Shown here: positions 44,690 through 52,176 of the stretch, one piece after another
How positions within the stretch are numbered: position 1 is the first letter of the stretch
How the letters are laid out: each line of letters starts with the position of its first letter
NCBI GenBank assembly: GCA_002348265.1
Contig: DEAT01000069.1
Coordinates: 1-64,000 of the forward strand
Reading direction: 5' to 3'
DNA: 64,000 nucleotides
Source: Gemmatimonadales bacterium UBA2975
GTDB taxonomy: Bacteria; Gemmatimonadota; Gemmatimonadetes; Longimicrobiales; Gaopeijiaceae
Position numbers and translations under genes: made by a program
Notes under the pieces: model-generated
Told to the model about the DNA's origin: nothing
What the model saw: only the letters and a program-made list of their open reading frames with translations
Database searches by the model: none

Positions 44690-46885
44690 ATGACCAAGAG
44701 CCCTAGCCCCGCATTCGAGATCGACGAGCACTCAATCGGCTGGATTATATTCGACGATCCAGAACGGTCTGTTAATGTGCTCTCCGAGTCGGTTATGCGG
44801 CGACTTGCAGAAGCCACCGATGAAGCCTTGCGCGCATGCCAAGAAGCACGTGTGCGAGCCGTGGTCATTCGAGGTAAAGATGATTCATTCATTGCTGGCG
44901 CAGACATCAACTTGATCGGTTCCACCGAAGACCCTGAGATTGCTAAGGAATCCATCGAACTCGGGCAGGAGATCTTCTCCGGCATTTCGAGTCTACCCGT
45001 CCCCACCATAGCTGCGGTGCATGGGGCCTGTGTGGGGGGAGGGGTGGAGCTGTCACTCGCTTGTGATCATCGGGTGCTATCCAGCTCCCATCACACCACA
45101 ATGAGCCTGCCAGAAGTCCAGCTTGGTATTCTCCCGGCCTGGGGAGGGACCACACGGCTTACCCGCCTTATAGGGCTGAGGGCTGCACTCGATATGCTGC
45201 TCTCAGGTAGAAAGGTCTCACCCACAGAAGCAAAGGCCATAGGATTGGCATCGGCGATCATCCCAGCGGCGACCTTTCACACCTCAGTAAAGGGATTCGC
45301 ACAAACTATCCTCAGTAACAAGAGAGGATCCCGTGCCAAGAAACGTCCTGGCCTCGGAAAGCTCCTTGATGCTACGCCTCTTGGAAGAAGCATTGTCCTG
45401 AGAATGGCGAGAAAGAAGGTCACCAAACGTCTCGGAGAACAATATCCGGCGCCCTTAGCGATTTTAGACGTTTTGACCAGGACTATGGGAAAATCTGTCG
45501 CGGAAGGGCTCTCAGCTGAAGCAAGTCACGCGGCCACCCTTCTGGTAAGCCCGGTCTGCAAGAACCTTGTACACGTATTCCATCTGCGTCAGATGTCCAA
45601 GAAGGGTACGGGACTACCGGTAGATTCAGCAGCAGAGCCGAGTGCTGTCTCGAAGATCGGTGTTCTCGGCGCTGGAGTCATGGGGGGTGGAATTGCACAA
45701 CTTGCAGCATCCCGAGGGCTAGTGACCTGGATGAAAGACATCGAACACGCAGCGGTCACAAGAGGACTCCAACACGCTCGGAGCCTGATAAGAAAAAAAG
45801 TGGCTAGGCACCGAATGACCACTAGAGAAGCACGCCAGGCGATGGACCGTATCTCAGGGGGCATTGCCTATCACGGTCTTTCAGGTTCCGATATCGTCGT
45901 CGAAGCTATCGTCGAAAAAAAAGAGCTGAAGAAAGCGGCCATCTCCGAGCTAGAGGAATACCTGTCGGATGACTGCGTAATCGCAACAAACACCTCATCT
46001 CTATCCGTCAAAGAGATCGCGACTGCACTCCAGCAGCCACAGCGGTTTTGTGGCATGCATTTTTTCAACCCAGTACACCGAATGCCTCTTGTTGAGGTGA
46101 TCCGCGCTCCCGAAACATCGGACGCTGCAATCGCCACGACATACAAGCTCGCTCTCAATCTCGGCAAGGTTCCAGTCGTAGTAAGTGACGGTCCCGGATT
46201 CCTAGTTAACCGAATCCTAGGACCGTACATGAACGAAGCAGGATTCTTACTGTCCGACGGTGCTTCAATCAAGATGATTGATAGCTCAGCGAAGCGCTTC
46301 GGCATGCCTATGGGACCACTTCGCCTCTTAGACGAAGTTGGGATTGATATCGCAACCCACGCAGGGTCATCGCTCTATCAAGCTCTCGGTGAACGCCTTA
46401 AACCAGCTCCCGCCCTAGTAGACCTAGGGAATACGGGGAGACTAGGAAAAAAAGGAGGAAGGGGATTTTACCTCTACGAGGGAGGCCGAGAACGACAAGT
46501 CGACGATACCATCTATGTCGAGCTTCCGTCCGTGTCAGCACCTGATAGCACCCGGCCAGGCTCTATCTCCGGAGACGAAGGACAAGGCAAAATACTGCGC
46601 CGACTCGTGCTTGCAATGATCAATGAGGCGGCTCGAACCCTCGAGGAGGGGATCGTGATTTCAGCAGCTGATGTCGATCTTGCTATGATCATGGGCACCG
46701 GATTTCCTCCTTTTAGAGGAGGCCTGCTGCGCTTTGCCGACACGATGCATCCGCGAGGGATCGTGGACAGACTCGAAATGTTAGCGGAGAAGCACGGAGC
46801 CCGATTCGAGCCAGCTCCCGCGCTCACCCGACTCGCCTCAGAAGACCTCACTTTTTATAGTGCCTTCCCGCCAAGTGGCTCTTAA
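44690..46885 (+). CDS. fadJ: Fused enoyl-CoA hydratase/3-hydroxyacyl-CoA dehydrogenase (FadJ/FadB-like)
   Basis: 731 residues, the multifunctional alpha subunit of fatty-acid beta-oxidation. The N-terminal crotonase domain has the oxyanion segments IAGADI and GACVGGGVELSLACDHR, with Glu120 and Glu142 as the catalytic acids. The dehydrogenase domain starts at about residue 325 (KIGVLGAGVMGGGIA) and holds the catalytic His in GMHFFNPVHRMPLVEV. Two C-terminal helical domains follow (GFLVNRILGPY; GTGFPPFRGG). No thiolase gene is adjacent, so partner identity (FadI or FadA) is unknown. ATG 44690 begins the conserved sequence. Confidence 0.93.
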   Translation: MTKSPSPAFEIDEHSIGWIIFDDPERSVNVLSESVMRRLAEATDEALRACQEARVRAVVIRGKDDSFIAGADINLIGSTEDPEIAKESIELGQEIFSGISSLPVPTIAAVHGACVGGGVELSLACDHRVLSSSHHTTMSLPEVQLGILPAWGGTTRLTRLIGLRAALDMLLSGRKVSPTEAKAIGLASAIIPAATFHTSVKGFAQTILSNKRGSRAKKRPGLGKLLDATPLGRSIVLRMARKKVTKRLGEQYPAPLAILDVLTRTMGKSVAEGLSAEASHAATLLVSPVCKNLVHVFHLRQMSKKGTGLPVDSAAEPSAVSKIGVLGAGVMGGGIAQLAASRGLVTWMKDIEHAAVTRGLQHARSLIRKKVARHRMTTREARQAMDRISGGIAYHGLSGSDIVVEAIVEKKELKKAAISELEEYLSDDCVIATNTSSLSVKEIATALQQPQRFCGMHFFNPVHRMPLVEVIRAPETSDAAIATTYKLALNLGKVPVVVSDGPGFLVNRILGPYMNEAGFLLSDGASIKMIDSSAKRFGMPMGPLRLLDEVGIDIATHAGSSLYQALGERLKPAPALVDLGNTGRLGKKGGRGFYLYEGGRERQVDDTIYVELPSVSAPDSTRPGSISGDEGQGKILRRLVLAMINEAARTLEEGIVISAADVDLAMIMGTGFPPFRGGLLRFADTMHPRGIVDRLEMLAEKHGARFEPAPALTRLASEDLTFYSAFPPSGS

Positions 46886-46906
46886 CACGGGTCTAATAAA
46901 CCATCC

Positions 46907-47584
46907 ATGGTCATTACCAATCACCTAAAGATCGTGGGAGTGGTTCCCGCGTCAGGAGCGTCCCAACGCATGGGCCGCGACAAAGCAGTATTGGAACTCG
47001 AAGGGCGAACCTTCGTGCAGCGGGCGGTAGACGCTCTGCGATGCGGAGGTTGCGACAACATCGTTGTGGTTGTCCCCAAAGTTCCTACGATCATTAGGGC
47101 GGCTGCACTCAATACCGGCGCCCGCGTTTTGACGAATCCAGATCCTAGTGAGGGGCCCATAACCTCTATGCGTGTCGCAATTGGGCATTTGGGTGATTCC
47201 GCAGACGCTATCGCCTGGCTTCCTGTCGATTTCCCGCTCGTCCGTGGAGAGATGGTCCGACGACTCTGCGACCTCGCCAGAAGGACACTCGCACCTCTAA
47301 CTCTTCCGGTCCACGAGTATTTCATCGAGGGTGTGAGGCATGAGAAAAGAGGACACCCCGCTATCTTCTCGCGTGCACTCTTCTCTGAGTTGCTTGATCC
47401 TGCTCTGCAGGGAGGAGCTCGAGCAGTCGTGCATCGCCACCTAGAAAATGCCGCAATCGAGGTGTTCCGGGACCCTCGAATTGCCACCGACGTAGACACG
47501 CCCTCCGCCTATGAGGCCGTGCAAGCGGGCCGTACACCATACGAAGACCAGCCACCTCAGACTAAGGTGGAAAGATACCCTTGA
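46907..47584 (+). CDS. MobA/MocA-like nucleotidyltransferase
   Basis: 225 residues of the GT-A nucleotidyltransferase fold. The nucleotide loop is GVVPASGASQRMGRDKAVL, where the usual L-A-G is P-A-S. EGPITSMRVAI and WLPVDFPLV supply the metal-binding aspartate, and RGHPAIF resembles the molybdopterin-binding end. Such proteins add CMP or GMP to molybdopterin for molybdenum hydroxylases of the xanthine-dehydrogenase class. The stop overlaps the XdhC-like gene (TTGA), tying its role to that pathway. 21 bases after fadJ, so possibly co-transcribed. Confidence 0.82.
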   Translation: MVITNHLKIVGVVPASGASQRMGRDKAVLELEGRTFVQRAVDALRCGGCDNIVVVVPKVPTIIRAAALNTGARVLTNPDPSEGPITSMRVAIGHLGDSADAIAWLPVDFPLVRGEMVRRLCDLARRTLAPLTLPVHEYFIEGVRHEKRGHPAIFSRALFSELLDPALQGGARAVVHRHLENAAIEVFRDPRIATDVDTPSAYEAVQAGRTPYEDQPPQTKVERYP

Positions 47585-48498
47585 ACACCGCGGACGCAGC
47601 TTCGCCGAATACATTGGGCCCTTTCGAGATCTCACAATTAATGCTTACTGCTACAGCCAATGGTGGTAGCGCTGCATCAGGTACCCTCGTCGGCGCATCG
47701 GACCACAACTTGCTCGGTGGACGTATCGCTCTCGTATGTAACCCTGGGGATGAACTGTCACGAACGGGGGCTCTTGGATCGACCCGACTTAATGAAGCGG
47801 GGTTCGCAGAGCTCATGACGGCAATCGGTGACAAGCGTGCGAAGGACGGAATCCGAACACTCGAAGTGAACAACGAGAAATTTGAATTTTATGTTGAAAT
47901 CCGTCGTCCCATCCGTGAACTCGTAGTGGTCGGTGCCGGACACGTGGCGCAGCCTATGGCACACATAGGAGCCTTGCTCGGCTACCAAGTCACCGTCCTC
48001 GACGACCGCCCAGATTTCGCTACTCGTGAACGCTTCCCAGATGCCCAACGCCTTGTGCGCACCGACTTCACGGACCCATTTGCAGAAGTAACACTCCACG
48101 AGCGGTCTTACCTCATACTCGTCACACGTGGGCACAAGTATGACTATGAGTGTCTGATACGTGCTCTGAGGACGAACCCACGTCCTGCCTATATCGGAAT
48201 GATAGGAAGTCGCAGAAGGGTACGCGCAACGTATCTCCAGCTTCTCGAGGAGGGTATTGATCGAGAACTTCTCGCGAGTATCCATGCCCCAGTCGGCCTC
48301 GATATCGGAGCTGAAACCCCCGAGGAAATTGCAGTCTCCGTTGCAGCAGAATTGATCATGCTGGACCGCGGAGGCATTGGGTCCTCACTTAGGGATCTAG
48401 AACGAGTTACAAGTCGCTTCTTTAGGGATCCGAATCTCAGTCAGGGCGAAAACGAGGGCGGGCGGCACGAAGGACAATTCAACGAAACGGACACATGA
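47581..48498 (+). CDS. XdhC/CoxI family, C-terminal Rossmann-type protein
   Basis: 305 residues. The C-terminal half is the XdhC Rossmann domain: ELVVVGAGHVAQPMAHIGALLGYQVTVLDDR, YLILVTRGHKYDYECL, YIGMIGSRRR and APVGLDIGAETPEEIAVSVAAEL. The N-terminal 110 residues are a divergent domain without the usual XdhC motif; that motif is supplied by the separate next gene. XdhC proteins bind molybdenum cofactor, assist its sulfuration and insert it into molybdenum hydroxylases. TTG 47581 overlaps the upstream stop and its own stop overlaps the next ATG. Confidence 0.88.
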   Translation: MNTADAASPNTLGPFEISQLMLTATANGGSAASGTLVGASDHNLLGGRIALVCNPGDELSRTGALGSTRLNEAGFAELMTAIGDKRAKDGIRTLEVNNEKFEFYVEIRRPIRELVVVGAGHVAQPMAHIGALLGYQVTVLDDRPDFATRERFPDAQRLVRTDFTDPFAEVTLHERSYLILVTRGHKYDYECLIRALRTNPRPAYIGMIGSRRRVRATYLQLLEEGIDRELLASIHAPVGLDIGAETPEEIAVSVAAELIMLDRGGIGSSLRDLERVTSRFFRDPNLSQGENEGGRHEGQFNETDT

Positions 48499-48881
48499 CC
48501 TACGAAGACGACAAAACACTGGCCGAAGCACTCAAGACAGCTCGAGAGGAAGGCAGAGTATGTGCACTTGCCACCATTGTCGGTACGCGAGGATCAACAC
48601 CGAGAAAAGTAGGAGCCCGAATGTTAGTTGATCCAAAAGAAGGCCTGACGGGAACAATAGGAGGCGGATGTGGAGAAGCGGAAGTGATTGAATCAGCGTA
48701 TCGAGTCCTTAAGACCGGATTCGCTGAACGAGTTCGTGTCGACCTGACCGAAGACTTCACGACATGGAGTCCTGCTGTGTGCGGTGGGGTCATGGACGTG
48801 TTCGTAGAACCTGTGGAAGTCCAGACAGGCGACCAAGAACAACTATCTAAAGAGTCTCGGACGCGAGCCCCAAACCGGTGA
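48495..48881 (+). CDS. XdhC/CoxI N-terminal domain protein, stand-alone
   Basis: 128 residues, essentially only the XdhC_CoxI domain: ALATIVGTRGSTPRKVGARMLVD, GTIGGGCGEAEVI and the closing CGGVMDVFVEPV. In most bacteria this is the first half of a full-length XdhC. Here the two halves are separate genes in reversed order, each overlapping by four bases. The Gly-Cys of GGGCGE and the Cys of CGGVM are in place, so the sulfur or cofactor-handling part looks functional. Confidence 0.9.
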   Translation: MTYEDDKTLAEALKTAREEGRVCALATIVGTRGSTPRKVGARMLVDPKEGLTGTIGGGCGEAEVIESAYRVLKTGFAERVRVDLTEDFTTWSPAVCGGVMDVFVEPVEVQTGDQEQLSKESRTRAPNR

Positions 48882-49417
48882 AGGCCAACCCACGGGTTGC
48901 AATCCACTACAAGCGCCCTCCGAACCGTGTTCGTATCTACGACCAAAGGATCGTTCACGAAGAAAAAGATGTAATCGTGACCTTATCTCAGCCTATCGAA
49001 TCTGAAGTCACTATGCGGCACGATGGCAACATTATGCTTGAACAGGGTTCACTCGCACTTTGGTTCACCTTCCCAGACGTATGGCATGATATCGGTCGCT
49101 TTCACAGAGCTGATCGGACATTCACGGGACTGTACGCCAACATTCTAACGCCCCCGGTAATTGACGGCCCCATATGGCACACCACAGATCTGTTCCTAGA
49201 CGTTTGGCAGACACCCGAGGGGGAGACTCTACTTCTAGATGAAAACGAGTTCGCGGATGCCAAAAAGATGGAACTGATAGACCTCAAGACAGCCAACCGC
49301 GCTTGGGAAGAAAGTCAAAAGATCCTGTCAGACGCCGCTCTTGGGGTCTGGCCACCCAACTGCGTCCGAGAATGGAGCCTAGAACGAGCTCTAACGATGT
49401 TGGGTAGCGACCTCTGA
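48878..49417 (+). CDS. DUF402 family protein
   Basis: 179 residues. The DUF402 pattern of Asp/Glu metal ligands is seen: DIGRFHRADRTFTGLYANI, VIDGPIWHTTDLFLDVW and LLDENEFADA. The fold is that of the nucleoside di-/triphosphatase Ntdp and FomD, which hydrolyse nucleotide phosphoanhydrides. The start GTG overlaps the XdhC-domain gene stop (GTGA), so it is the last of a four-gene coupled set. A link to cofactor nucleotide chemistry (for example CMP-molybdopterin) is an inference from context. Confidence 0.85.
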   Translation: MKANPRVAIHYKRPPNRVRIYDQRIVHEEKDVIVTLSQPIESEVTMRHDGNIMLEQGSLALWFTFPDVWHDIGRFHRADRTFTGLYANILTPPVIDGPIWHTTDLFLDVWQTPEGETLLLDENEFADAKKMELIDLKTANRAWEESQKILSDAALGVWPPNCVREWSLERALTMLGSDL

Positions 49418-49489
49418 GCACAACCCGCAGAATCGTCCGGACATCCTCTGCCTACATCACTCTCTCAGATGGATGAATCGAGTCTGAAT

Positions 49490-49510
49490 CTCTTAATGTC
49501 CACTTAAGAG
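49490..49510. terminator. Possible bidirectional hairpin between convergent genes
   Basis: CTCTTAA and TTAAGAG (49490-49496 with 49504-49510) form a perfect seven-pair stem with a seven-base loop. It lies between the DUF402 and the thiol oxidoreductase genes, which converge. A/T-rich, no clear U-tract. Confidence 0.35.
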
Positions 49511-49539
49511 TAGCCCAGCCCCTTCAGTCGCAAACGTGA

Positions 49540-50283
49540 TTAGTTAGAGCCGTCCTCGGACTCAGTCATTTGATCGATCGCCACCGAGATGCTCTGGAAG
49601 TCATTAGAGTTCAACCGGCGTAGCTCACCGCTCGCGTTGACCATTACCGTTGGGGTACCATTGACCCCCATGCGAGCACCTAGCTCCATATTAGCTGTCA
49701 CCACGTCAGCATATTTCTCACTGTTGAGACATGCCTCGAACGCCGCTCCATCCATTCCGACCTCCTCGGCGTAATCCTCGAAGGCACTGGCTGGCATAGT
49801 TGCGGCCGCCCAACGGGATTGGTTCCGAAAGAGTGTCTCATGGTATTCCCAGTAACTATCCTGCTCTCCGGAGCAGCGTGCAGCTCGTGCTGCCAAAAAT
49901 GCATTGGGGTGAATCGAAATCAGCGGAAAGTCGTAGTAGACGAACTTCACCTCCCCCGAGGCCACCAAGGTCCCCTCAAGTTGAGGCTTGACCGACAATG
50001 CAAACGCACCGCAACCCGGGCACTGGTAGTCTCCGAACTCGACCACAGTGACTAGAGCTTCTGGGTCTCCCAGCGTCACGCCCTGCGCTAGTTCGACTAG
50101 GGCTTCATCGTCAGCCAAATCAAGCTCAACCGGCGCAGTCACAGCTGAGCTGAGCATGCTATTTCCAACATTGAATCCGACCACACCAATACCGATGACA
50201 GCAACAGCACCAAAGATGTAATAGAAACGCTTCATATCGGACTGTGTTTCGCGGGCAACCCGCCGGTCTTCGCCTCTAGACAC
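49540..50283 (-). CDS. Membrane-anchored DsbA/DsbC-type thiol oxidoreductase
   Basis: 247 residues: a short cytosolic stub, one membrane span (about 20-38) and a periplasmic thioredoxin-fold domain of DsbA type with the active site CPGC (88-91) and a cis-Pro loop at NGTPTVMV. An inserted helical domain with CSGEQDSYWEYHETLFRNQ is typical. GTG 50283 has AGGAG at good spacing. It would introduce or isomerise disulfides in exported proteins, of which this window has many. It is the last gene before a convergent boundary. Confidence 0.9.
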   Translation of the reverse strand: MSRGEDRRVARETQSDMKRFYYIFGAVAVIGIGVVGFNVGNSMLSSAVTAPVELDLADDEALVELAQGVTLGDPEALVTVVEFGDYQCPGCGAFALSVKPQLEGTLVASGEVKFVYYDFPLISIHPNAFLAARAARCSGEQDSYWEYHETLFRNQSRWAAATMPASAFEDYAEEVGMDGAAFEACLNSEKYADVVTANMELGARMGVNGTPTVMVNASGELRRLNSNDFQSISVAIDQMTESEDGSN

Positions 50284-50440
50284 GTTTTACTCCTTTGAGA
50301 GACTCGGCAGTCGGGCCGGTCTAGTGATCTCCAACCTTATCGAGTTGGAGCCTGCCTAATGAATTACGCGCAACAAGATGTTCCTGCTTCAATGCAGGAT
50401 CAAGGAATCCTGTATTGGTCGCTCCTTCCGGCAGGATACT

Positions 50441-51124
50441 CTACTGAAGAAGAAGATCCAAGACAGCCGATGTCGAGGATAGATCCTCCAACAAATAATC
50501 GGGCTCGCACCCTCCAAGTTCCTCTACCGAAAAAGATCCAGTGGCCACGGCCATGGTCTTTGTCCCTCCCACTTGCCCACACTGTACATCTCGCGGCGTG
50601 TCTCCCACCACAACCGCTTTATCACTTGTAACGGTATCACCCCAAAGGTCACGAGCTCTAGCCACCGCTATCGCTGGGAGTTTATCACGGTTCATGTGAT
50701 CCGAACCGTAGCTCCCGAAAGTAAACCATTCCCAAAGTTCTCCTGAAGCGAGCTTTAGCCTAGCACCCCCAACCACGTTTCCGGTCAGCAGTCCTAACCC
50801 TACATCATCATATTTGGAAAGCGCACTCAAAAGCTCTGTTACACCCGGCAATACTCGGACAGGGTTTTTGGGAAGCCGAGTTTCCAGATAATCCAAGTAA
50901 CGATTAAAGAGTTCCTCGAGCCTACCCTCAATTTCGTTCTCGGGAGTTCCGGTGCTCTTGAGGAGTTCGCGAACTATCTGAGGGTCGGTCTTTCCAGCAA
51001 AGCTCACATTCTCGAAATCACCAGCAGTACCGTAGACCTCGTGCATTGCATCTACAAAAGAGCTCTTCGCGGGACCTCCAGAGACTAGGGTCCCGTCGAT
51101 ATCAAAGAGGATGATCCGATGCAT
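50441..51124 (-). CDS. HAD-superfamily phosphatase (phosphoglycolate-phosphatase-like)
   Basis: 227 residues. HAD motif I is FDIDGTL with its nucleophile and acid aspartates, motif II is LLTGN, the lysine of motif III falls in a region near RDKLP, and motif IV is VVGDTPRD. The cap domain is helical and small, as in the phosphoglycolate/beta-phosphoglucomutase-like subgroup. Substrate uncertain. The intergenic DNA downstream to 50283 holds two short inverted repeats (50329-50350 and 50382-50399), perhaps a weak terminator. Confidence 0.88.
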   Translation of the reverse strand: MHRIILFDIDGTLVSGGPAKSSFVDAMHEVYGTAGDFENVSFAGKTDPQIVRELLKSTGTPENEIEGRLEELFNRYLDYLETRLPKNPVRVLPGVTELLSALSKYDDVGLGLLTGNVVGGARLKLASGELWEWFTFGSYGSDHMNRDKLPAIAVARARDLWGDTVTSDKAVVVGDTPRDVQCGQVGGTKTMAVATGSFSVEELGGCEPDYLLEDLSSTSAVLDLLLQ

Positions 51125-51177
51125 TGTCTACGAGACGAGAGCCTTTTCGCAGATTAGTGAGAACCGAACACTCAAGA

Positions 51178-52176
51178 CTAGGTAGCCCCTAAGGGCGTAG
51201 CCGGGCACTCAGCAATTTCCGCCAGCATTCCATGGTTCCCCCCCGAGATCACCACCGCAACTCTTCCACCCTCACACTTCACTCTAGCGGAGAGGAGAGC
51301 CGCGGTAGTCGCGGCGCCACTATACTCCACAACAAGTTTGTGCTTGTGCACTAGCATCGTCGCTGCATCACGAATCGATTCATCATCGACGGTAACCACA
51401 TCATCCATGAGGTCGTTCGCATGTTCGAATGTGAGTTGTCCTGCAATGACAGGCTTGAGTCCGTCGGCAATGGTCTCGACCTTAGGGAGCAAAATGGGCG
51501 ATCCATTGTCGAGGGCCCTTCGCATTGATGCCGCACCCTCGGGCTCTATCCCAATTACCTTGGCCGAAGGAAGTATTCGCTTCACGGCCGCTGCAACGCC
51601 GCTCGCGAGACCACCTCCACCAATTGGTGCGAGTACCATGTCGACGTCCTCCCAGGCACGAGCGACCTCAAGACCAACGGTCCCCTGGCCAGCGATGATA
51701 TGACGGTGGTCAAATGGAGGGACTATAATGAGGCCCTCCTCCTCCGCGATAATTTCAGCACGTTGCATTCGCTCAACCGATGTCGTGCCCTCCAACACTA
51801 TTTCCGCACCGAGCCTCTCTGCTCCGTCACGCTTCACCTGTGGCGCATCAGTCGGCATCACCACCACGACCCGGACATCGCGCAATTTACCCGCAAGAGC
51901 TACCGCCTGTGCATGATTACCAGATGAATAGGTGATGATTCCGTTGGCGACCTGATCATCTGAAAGCTGCGATACGAAGTTGTACGCACCACGGATCTTG
52001 AATGACCCTGTTCTCTGCAGGTTCTCACACTTTAATCGAACCTGGGCACCGACCTTCTCCGACAGAACATCGGCAGGAATGAGCGGGGTAGGCACGATGA
52101 CCCCATTGAGCCTTTTGGCCGCTGACTCAATCTCGGTCAACCCAACCAGACCCCTACCTTGTAATACGTCACTCAC
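51178..52176 (-). CDS. Threonine ammonia-lyase (PLP-dependent, no ACT domain)
   Basis: 332 residues of fold-type II PLP enzyme. The Schiff-base lysine is Lys60 in TGSFKIRGAYN, the substrate loop is SSGNHAQAVA, and the phosphate-binding glycine loop is GGGGLASG. No ACT regulatory domain, so this is the short catabolic type, or a serine racemase of the same size. The ATG overlaps the gyrA stop (ATGA), so it is translated by coupling to gyrA, an odd pairing. Converts threonine (or serine) to 2-oxobutyrate (or pyruvate) and ammonia. Confidence 0.9.
   Translation of the reverse strand: MSDVLQGRGLVGLTEIESAAKRLNGVIVPTPLIPADVLSEKVGAQVRLKCENLQRTGSFKIRGAYNFVSQLSDDQVANGIITYSSGNHAQAVALAGKLRDVRVVVVMPTDAPQVKRDGAERLGAEIVLEGTTSVERMQRAEIIAEEEGLIIVPPFDHRHIIAGQGTVGLEVARAWEDVDMVLAPIGGGGLASGVAAAVKRILPSAKVIGIEPEGAASMRRALDNGSPILLPKVETIADGLKPVIAGQLTFEHANDLMDDVVTVDDESIRDAATMLVHKHKLVVEYSGAATTAALLSARVKCEGGRVAVVISGGNHGMLAEIAECPATPLGAT

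Noticed and set aside
44365..45009. A 214-residue minus-strand open frame over the lipoprotein end, terminator and fadJ start
   Set aside because: Lies opposite two well supported genes and a terminator; its translation is Ser/Arg rich and has no family motif.
46921..47499. A 192-residue minus-strand open frame inside the MobA-like gene
   Set aside because: Antisense shadow of a gene with clear motifs; Ser/Arg/Thr-rich low-quality translation and no ribosome-binding site.
47758..48285. A 175-residue minus-strand open frame inside the XdhC Rossmann gene
   Set aside because: Antisense shadow; no recognisable domain, opposite to a conserved frame.
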